A stretch of 64,000 bases of DNA from Aphelocoma coerulescens (Eukaryota; Chordata; Aves; Passeriformes; Corvidae), in assembly GCF_041296385.1 (NCBI RefSeq), contig NC_091014.1, positions 13,615,578-13,679,577 on the forward strand. The letters are read 5' to 3'. The position numbers and the translations under genes are program-made. Position 1 is the stretch's first letter. Each line of letters starts with the position of its first letter. This document shows, one piece after another, positions 62,501-64,000 of the stretch. A model generated the notes under the pieces. That model saw nothing but the letters and a program-made list of their open reading frames with translations, was not told the DNA's origin and searched no databases.

Positions 62501-64000
62501 TACAGCAGTCTGTTGATAATATCTATTCAATTCCAAAATTACATATGTAGTGGAGTAACTTCAAATGTCTTTATTCTCAGTTAAATATAACCACCTGACA
62601 CTTTGGGGATGAAAAGGCTGGGGGATTTTTTTAGAATTATACAAGTAGACAGGCTTGGACTTTTTTTCTTGTTCTTCCAGTGGATTCTGGTGGAGAAATC
62701 CCCCCTTCAGCCTTCTGTCCAAGGATTTAATGCATTGAATGTCCCATATAAGCTATTCTGCCCTGCTGGGCTTGTCTGGCTGCTATTGATGGGCTCCTGG
62801 CCTGGTGTGTTGGTGAAGGAATAGGAGGGAAAGTAGAAAAACAGGATAGAAGCACTCAGGAACAGAGGACTAAATCAAAATCCTGGAAGGTTTAAATGAG
62901 TTAGGAGACTGCACAGTCAAAATTTTCATTTGGAGGGATGCATGGCTGAGTAAAGGGTAAAATAATGCTTTTGCACAAAACCAGGAAGCACAAGTGAGCT
63001 GGTGAAAGAGATGGATACCTGTTATGTGCTTGAAATGTTAACTGTCATAAGCCAGAAAACTCAAGTTTAAAATTTAAACATTTTCTTAAATTATTAAACA
63101 TCCCGTCTTTCCAAACTTGATTCCTATTTCTTATACAGGTCTTTTTCATACTTTCAGAGGCACACATGGGGTCATTTATTTAGTGGAGCACCCATGGACT
63201 GCAGTAGTTTCATAAATACTCAGTCCCATAGCTGCATAGACTTACAAAGTCTCATAGTTGCACAGCTCATTTTCATTCATACATGCTACAGTTTAATCAT
63301 TAATGGTGTGATCTTTTACATAAAGTGAGTTGATGCTAGATGATAGCTGTTCCTGAAAAAGTAAGCAGTAGTGTTTTTACTTTGAAAAGTTACATATTAC
63401 TGTGCCTGCTACCACATATTCTTATTCTATGCTGTGTTGTCATCCTGCTTGATTTGTTTCTCTAAGTTTCTAGTGACTGCAGCAGTTATTTCTTAGAATA
63501 TTACTGACTAATATAGCTGAGACTGTATTTAGATGAGACCATTTCCTCATACTTAAGTAGAATCAAGTTTATATTAGCTCCCATTTTACTCTATTTTCTA
63601 ATGAAGCTCAAATTTCATGCAAGAATATCATCACTGAATTTAAATGGCTGATGCAGTTCTGTGAAGAACACTCGAAGCACTCTAAGAACAGTCAGTTTTG
63701 CATTAATTTCACCAAGCAACTCCCTTCTATTAAACTGTCACTAATTAAATATATAGGTAATAGGAAATTGCCTGTGGTTATTCTACATCAGCATTAGGCA
63801 CAATATGATTTGGGGAATCACCTGAACACTAGCTAACATTCAGGGCAAAAAGCAGAGAAAAATTGGTCATCTGGTCTGCTCTAGTGCTACAACTCATGCA
63901 CCACTCTTGTGCTGGAATGAAATTTTGGGTGAAAAACAGAAATAAAAGCAAAGTATCTGGGCAGGAACAGAAGCTGGACACTCACCCACAGAGGTGCAGT
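23456..64000 (-). CDS. RELN: RELN (reelin), C-terminal part: repeat 5 to stop; gene continues beyond the right edge
   Basis: Reelin is a large secreted glycoprotein that binds VLDLR and ApoER2 and directs neuronal positioning. The window encodes mouse-equivalent residues 2098-3461: the end of repeat 5, then repeats 6, 7 and 8, and the basic C-terminal region. Each repeat shows the A-EGF-B layout. Asp-box motifs of the form Y-S-x-D/N-x-G-x-x-W and paired FRW or LRWW motifs recur, and four EGF modules lie in exons 42, 47/48, 53 and 60. All exon phases join, with no frameshift or stop. Counting from the stop places Cys2101, Lys2360, Lys2467, Ala2688-Asp2689 and Arg3455-Ser3456 on their known positions. 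The gene runs antiparallel to the coordinates and its 5' two thirds lie beyond 64000. Confidence 0.98.
23553..32667 (-). other. RELN introns flanking the microexon (about 9.1 kb)
   Basis: This is the longest intronic stretch of RELN in the window, interrupted only by the candidate microexon at 27716-27721. It is mostly AT-rich, with a GC-richer patch at about 24850-25480 that I could not identify. No other exon was found. Confidence 0.7.
27716..27721 (-). CDS. RELN: RELN exon 64, candidate 6-nt microexon
   Basis: On the minus strand the sequence is ttttacactag|AATAAG|gtaagtac. Inserted between exons 63 (ending CT) and 65 (starting C) it gives Leu-Ile-Ser-Thr, where mammals have Leu-Val-Ser-Thr. 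Skipping it gives Leu-Thr, also in frame. The donor is a perfect consensus. A TTTGCTG element whose TGC lies about 21 nt upstream of the exon resembles the UGC element recognised by the neuronal splicing factor SRRM4. Mammalian RELN is known to have a 6-nt, neuron-included microexon at this place. The exact exon is inferred from a pattern match. Confidence 0.68.
32668..32766 (-). CDS. RELN: RELN exon 63 (end of repeat 8B)
   Basis: The exon is 99 bp, with acceptor gtgtgacag and donor CCT|gtgagt. It encodes [20 protein letters not shown] then [12 protein letters not shown], residues 3396-3427, and two bases of Leu3428. LRWWQP and WALDHV are the closing strands of the repeat 8B jelly roll. An N-G-T sequon is present. 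Confidence 0.97.
33166..33363 (-). CDS. RELN: RELN exon 62 (repeat 8B)
   Basis: The exon is 198 bp with a phase +1 start, acceptor ttttacag and donor TT|gtgagt. It encodes residues 3330-3394, from [10 protein letters not shown] to YNVP, with the Asp-box-like YSVNNGITW. Its sequence is almost the same as mammalian reelin apart from a diverged loop after SQTDSC. Confidence 0.97.
34358..34577 (-). CDS. RELN: RELN exon 61 (start of repeat 8B)
   Basis: The exon is 220 bp, with acceptor ccatttttag and donor AG|gtagta. It encodes residues 3257-3328, starting at DDCSVF at the end of EGF8 and continuing through [29 protein letters not shown] and KPLDLTRA. Its first two bases complete Gly3256, split from exon 60. 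Confidence 0.96.
35404..35561 (-). CDS. RELN: RELN exon 60 (end of repeat 8A and EGF8)
   Basis: The exon is 158 bp. One base completes Ser3203; residues 3204-3255 follow. [12 protein letters not shown] and WAIDHVYIG close repeat 8A, and then [20 protein letters not shown] is the eighth EGF module. The acceptor is good (tatttgcag), but the donor is CAAG|gttcca, a weak GT site. Phase and homology require it, because exon 61 begins with the last two bases of the same Gly codon. Confidence 0.94.
35893..36054 (-). CDS. RELN: RELN exon 59 (repeat 8A)
   Basis: The exon is 162 bp, with acceptor ttgctacag and donor CCAG|gtaggt. It encodes residues 3150-3202: [20 protein letters not shown], then [16 protein letters not shown] and [11 protein letters not shown]. 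Bird-type TSMWRR replaces the mammalian SSSWKR. Confidence 0.95.
36858..36931 (-). CDS. RELN: RELN exon 58 (repeat 8A, 74 bp)
   Basis: A small exon of 24 codons plus two bases, residues 3125-3148, beginning [20 protein letters not shown]. It is flanked by acceptor tgctatag and donor CCAG|gtaaat. Its Asp box is degenerate (YTKDAR followed by TDSW in exon 59), as in mammals. It is too short to stand out as an open frame and was found by homology. Confidence 0.95.
36932..38518 (-). other. RELN intron 57
   Basis: A 1.6-kb AT-rich intron with poly-T tracts near 37010. No repeat family or further exon was recognised. Confidence 0.75.
38519..38694 (-). CDS. RELN: RELN exon 57 (repeat 8A)
   Basis: The exon is 176 bp, with acceptor catcttaatag and donor TTTAAA|gtaagaa. 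It encodes residues 3067-3124: [37 protein letters not shown], then [16 protein letters not shown]. The donor lacks the usual G at the last exon base. This exon is open on the minus strand but has no long ATG frame, so it was found by homology. Confidence 0.95.
38976..39052. repeat. AT-rich (TA/TG)n microsatellite
   Basis: Alternating purine-pyrimidine sequence of TATATG, GTGCACACA and ATATAT blocks lies in RELN intron 56. Such sequence can adopt Z-DNA or cruciform forms. Confidence 0.8.
39217..39459 (-). CDS. RELN: RELN exon 56 (repeat 7B to start of 8A)
   Basis: The exon is 243 bp, with acceptor tcattatag and donor GATG|gtaaaa. It encodes residues 2986-3065: [31 protein letters not shown], then [20 protein letters not shown] and VDTFDD. 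The second half is GC-rich compared with its introns. An N-T-T sequon is conserved. Confidence 0.97.
39860..39966 (-). CDS. RELN: RELN exon 55 (repeat 7B) with a GC donor
   Basis: The exon is 107 bp and has acceptor actcttag. It encodes residues 2950-2984: [20 protein letters not shown], then [14 protein letters not shown]. The donor is GGAG|gcaagt, a GC-AG intron with otherwise perfect consensus. No GT at the right phase lies nearby, and the next exon supplies the missing two bases of the Gly codon. Confidence 0.96.
40320..40640 (+). mobile_element. Degraded CR1 LINE 3' fragment
   Basis: Diverged CR1-like phrases occur in order: CTTGGAGGTTTTTAAACATC, then GAGCATGAGGTTGGACTAGA, then CTGAGGCCCCTTCCTTCCTG. 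The fragment is old, and its left boundary is uncertain. Confidence 0.6.
41204..41379 (-). CDS. RELN: RELN exon 54 (repeat 7B)
   Basis: The exon is 176 bp, with acceptor tggcttacag and donor GCAAA|gtaggt. It encodes residues 2891-2948: [20 protein letters not shown], then [17 protein letters not shown] and [13 protein letters not shown]. The acceptor-side boundary follows residue 2890 exactly. Confidence 0.96.
41646..41745 (+). mobile_element. LTR-like fragment, avian ERV type
   Basis: The sequence TGTTGGGTTTGCGTGGCAAG, followed by GTTTTGATGGCAGAGGG, resembles the start of LTRs that are common in songbird and related genomes. It begins with TG as LTRs do. Only a piece is present, with no coding remnant. 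The family name is not certain. Confidence 0.45.
42399..42576 (-). CDS. RELN: RELN exon 53 (end of repeat 7A and EGF7)
   Basis: The exon is 178 bp, with acceptor tcatatctag and donor GAAG|gtaatt. It encodes residues 2832-2890: [25 protein letters not shown], then the seventh EGF module [20 protein letters not shown] and [14 protein letters not shown]. All six EGF cysteines are present. Confidence 0.98.
42853..43067 (-). CDS. RELN: RELN exon 52 (repeat 7A)
   Basis: The exon is 215 bp, with acceptor ctttattag and donor GGCAA|gtaagt. It encodes residues 2760-2830: [20 protein letters not shown], the Asp box STDFGVSW, then [20 protein letters not shown] and [20 protein letters not shown]. It is strongly conserved with mammals. 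Confidence 0.97.
43868..44022 (-). CDS. RELN: RELN exon 51 (repeat 7A)
   Basis: The exon is 155 bp, with acceptor attttcaag and donor CAAG|gtaaaa. It encodes residues 2709-2759: [40 protein letters not shown], then EGWIMQFK. Its first two bases complete Val2708. Confidence 0.97.
44785..45041 (-). CDS. RELN: RELN exon 50 (repeat 6B/7A with the C-t cleavage site)
   Basis: The exon is 257 bp, with acceptor tgtattccag and donor ACAG|gtaaac. It encodes residues 2623-2707: [40 protein letters not shown], then [20 protein letters not shown]. Ala2688-Asp2689 in SPADAG is the mapped C-t processing site of mouse reelin, and it falls on exactly that number here. The exon is strikingly GC- and CpG-rich compared with its introns. 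Confidence 0.98.
46148..46341 (-). CDS. RELN: RELN exon 49 (repeat 6B)
   Basis: The exon is 194 bp and has acceptor gcttttaag. It encodes residues 2558-2621: [40 protein letters not shown], the Asp box YSVNGGITW, and [11 protein letters not shown]. The donor CCTGG|gtttgt is a below-average GT site, required by the phase-1 start of exon 50. Confidence 0.96.
46342..47676 (-). other. RELN intron 48
   Basis: A 1.3-kb AT-rich intron carrying a CR1 tail at about 47115-47225. No other exon was recognised. Confidence 0.8.
47115..47225 (+). mobile_element. CR1 LINE 3' fragment
   Basis: CCCTGCTTGAGCAGGGAGGT is followed by TGGACCAGATGACC and CCCCTTCCAACCCGACCCAT, then a tail with ATTCTGTG. This is a typical short CR1 tail. 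Confidence 0.85.
47677..47854 (-). CDS. RELN: RELN exon 48 (end of EGF6, repeat 6B)
   Basis: The exon is 178 bp, with acceptor tgctctgcag and donor AGCGGG|gtgtgt. It encodes residues 2499-2557: [40 protein letters not shown], then [22 protein letters not shown]6 is the one reelin EGF module here that is split by an intron, within its Val2498 codon. Confidence 0.97.
47855..49201 (-). other. RELN intron 47
   Basis: A 1.35-kb intron. The part at about 48430-49080 is less AT-rich and carries several short open frames with no domain or splice support. No repeat family was identified. Confidence 0.7.
49202..49342 (-). CDS. RELN: RELN exon 47 (repeat 6A, receptor-binding Lys2467, EGF6)
   Basis: The exon is 141 bp, with acceptor ctctcccaag and donor TGTGT|gtaagt. 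It encodes residues 2452-2497: [30 protein letters not shown], then [16 protein letters not shown], the start of EGF6. The Lys in FDKQQ is residue 2467, which with Lys2360 is essential for binding ApoER2 and VLDLR. Confidence 0.97.
49343..51851 (-). other. RELN intron 46
   Basis: A 2.5-kb intron of ordinary AT-rich sequence with no recognised repeat or exon. Confidence 0.7.
51852..52020 (-). CDS. RELN: RELN exon 46 (repeat 6A)
   Basis: The exon is 169 bp, with acceptor ccacccttag and donor CCAG|gtaact. It encodes residues 2396-2450: [40 protein letters not shown], then [14 protein letters not shown]. The Asp box is YSVDLGLTW. No methionine-initiated frame covers it, so it was located by protein homology and phase. 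Confidence 0.96.
53655..53740. repeat. (TA/CA)n-rich microsatellite
   Basis: TGTGTGTACATAACA followed by TATATATATATACACATGCA and further CATA units, in RELN intron 45. Confidence 0.8.
54197..54226. repeat. 15-bp tandem duplication beside an exon
   Basis: AGGAAGAGGAATGGC occurs twice in direct succession, 24 bp into the intron downstream of RELN exon 45. It extends the open frame past the donor as a repeat of IPLPA-like residues, but it is intronic. Confidence 0.9.
54250..54499 (-). CDS. RELN: RELN exon 45 (repeat 6A, receptor-binding Lys2360)
   Basis: The exon is 250 bp, with acceptor taatgtttcag and donor TATG|gtaata. It encodes residues 2312-2394: [51 protein letters not shown], then [17 protein letters not shown]. 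The Lys in FIEKAS counts as residue 2360, one of the two lysines that contact ApoER2 and VLDLR. Confidence 0.98.
55678..55936 (-). CDS. RELN: RELN exon 44 (repeat 5B)
   Basis: The exon is 259 bp, with acceptor cccctgttag and donor CCAG|gtgagg. It encodes residues 2226-2311: [20 protein letters not shown], the Asp box [29 protein letters not shown], then [13 protein letters not shown] and WVIDQ. It is nearly identical to the mammalian sequence. Confidence 0.98.
55937..59253 (-). other. RELN intron 43
   Basis: A 3.3-kb AT-rich intron, one of the longer ones in this part of the gene. I saw no repeat family or exon. Short open frames at about 56990 and 57660 have no support. Confidence 0.7.
59254..59401 (-). 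CDS. RELN: RELN exon 43 (repeat 5B)
   Basis: The exon is 148 bp, with acceptor gtgtattcag and donor CCAG|gtaaca. It encodes residues 2177-2224: [20 protein letters not shown], then [20 protein letters not shown] and DLSQA. Both ends complete codons shared with neighbouring exons. Confidence 0.97.
60361..60581 (-). CDS. RELN: RELN exon 42 (end of repeat 5A, EGF5, start of 5B)
   Basis: The exon is 221 bp, with acceptor gccattttcag and donor GAAG|gtatct. It encodes residues 2103-2175: [30 protein letters not shown], the fifth EGF module [20 protein letters not shown] and PGYSGPTC, then FLKDDFE. Leu-Ala replaces mammalian Ser-Val directly after the Gly that follows Cys2101. Confidence 0.98.
60582..63985 (-). 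other. RELN intron 41
   Basis: A 3.4-kb intron. The stretch at about 61640-62470 contains an imperfect internal duplication (62012-62150) and may be an old LTR or other repeat that I cannot name. No exon was recognised. Confidence 0.7.
62012..62150. repeat. Imperfect tandem duplication, about 68-bp unit
   Basis: AAATGTATAAGTAGAGT occurs at about 62013 and again at about 62081. Related TATAAGTA and TTAAGTAAG phrases follow each copy. The two copies are diverged. Confidence 0.6.
63986..64000 (-). CDS. RELN: RELN exon 41, 3' end only (contains Cys2101)
   Basis: The last 15 bp of the window are the end of a coding exon with the donor TGTGG|gtgagt. It reads (K)-L-H-L-C-(G), residues 2098-2101 plus two bases of Gly2102. 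The Cys is the residue known to form the interchain disulfide of mouse reelin dimers. The rest of the exon lies outside the window. Confidence 0.93.

Noticed and set aside
1..64000. CRISPR arrays, tRNA or rRNA genes, bacterial operons
   Set aside because: No spaced direct repeats of CRISPR type, no tRNA-like cloverleaf signal noticed, and the introns and CR1 elements show that this is vertebrate nuclear DNA.

Overview
This is vertebrate nuclear DNA, almost certainly from a bird. The evidence is several avian-type CR1 LINE 3' ends, an LTR-like fragment of a kind I associate with songbirds and their relatives, short AT-rich introns, and gene order matching the amniote SLC26A5-RELN neighbourhood. 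There is no prokaryotic, plasmid or CRISPR content. Both genes lie on the minus strand, so each reads from high to low coordinate.

Layout from low to high coordinate. (1) 1-4853 holds the first two coding exons of SLC26A5 (prestin, the outer-hair-cell motor of the SLC26 anion transporter family); the rest of the gene lies beyond the left edge. (2) 4854-15261 is a long 5' intron. (3) About 15262-16430 is a CpG-island promoter with a candidate non-coding first exon of SLC26A5, a strong G-tract, two inverted ZNF143-like motifs and a 23-bp minisatellite. (4) About 16650-22400 is intergenic DNA with a 20-bp minisatellite, a 22-bp palindrome and a CR1 tail. (5) 22410-64000 is the 3' part of RELN (reelin).

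The RELN part comprises 23 internal or terminal coding exons, a candidate 6-nt microexon and a 15-bp piece of one more exon at the right edge. Together they encode the end of reelin repeat 5 through repeat 8 and the basic C-terminal region. All exon phases join without a frame break. Counting codons back from the stop, with the microexon included, gives mouse numbering exactly: Cys2101, Lys2360, Lys2467, Ala2688-Asp2689 and Arg3455-Ser3456 all fall on the residues known for dimerisation, receptor binding and processing.

Exon coordinates were set by hand from protein continuity and splice consensus. Exon numbers count back from a terminal exon 65, as in mammals. The two genes are head-to-tail neighbours: SLC26A5 begins roughly 6 kb downstream of the RELN polyadenylation signals. 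They are not known to work together; reelin is a secreted guidance protein and prestin a membrane motor. I found no unknown multi-gene system. The observations most worth checking are the microexon with its neuronal splicing context, a GC-AG intron, two weak donors, and the architecture of the CpG-island promoter.
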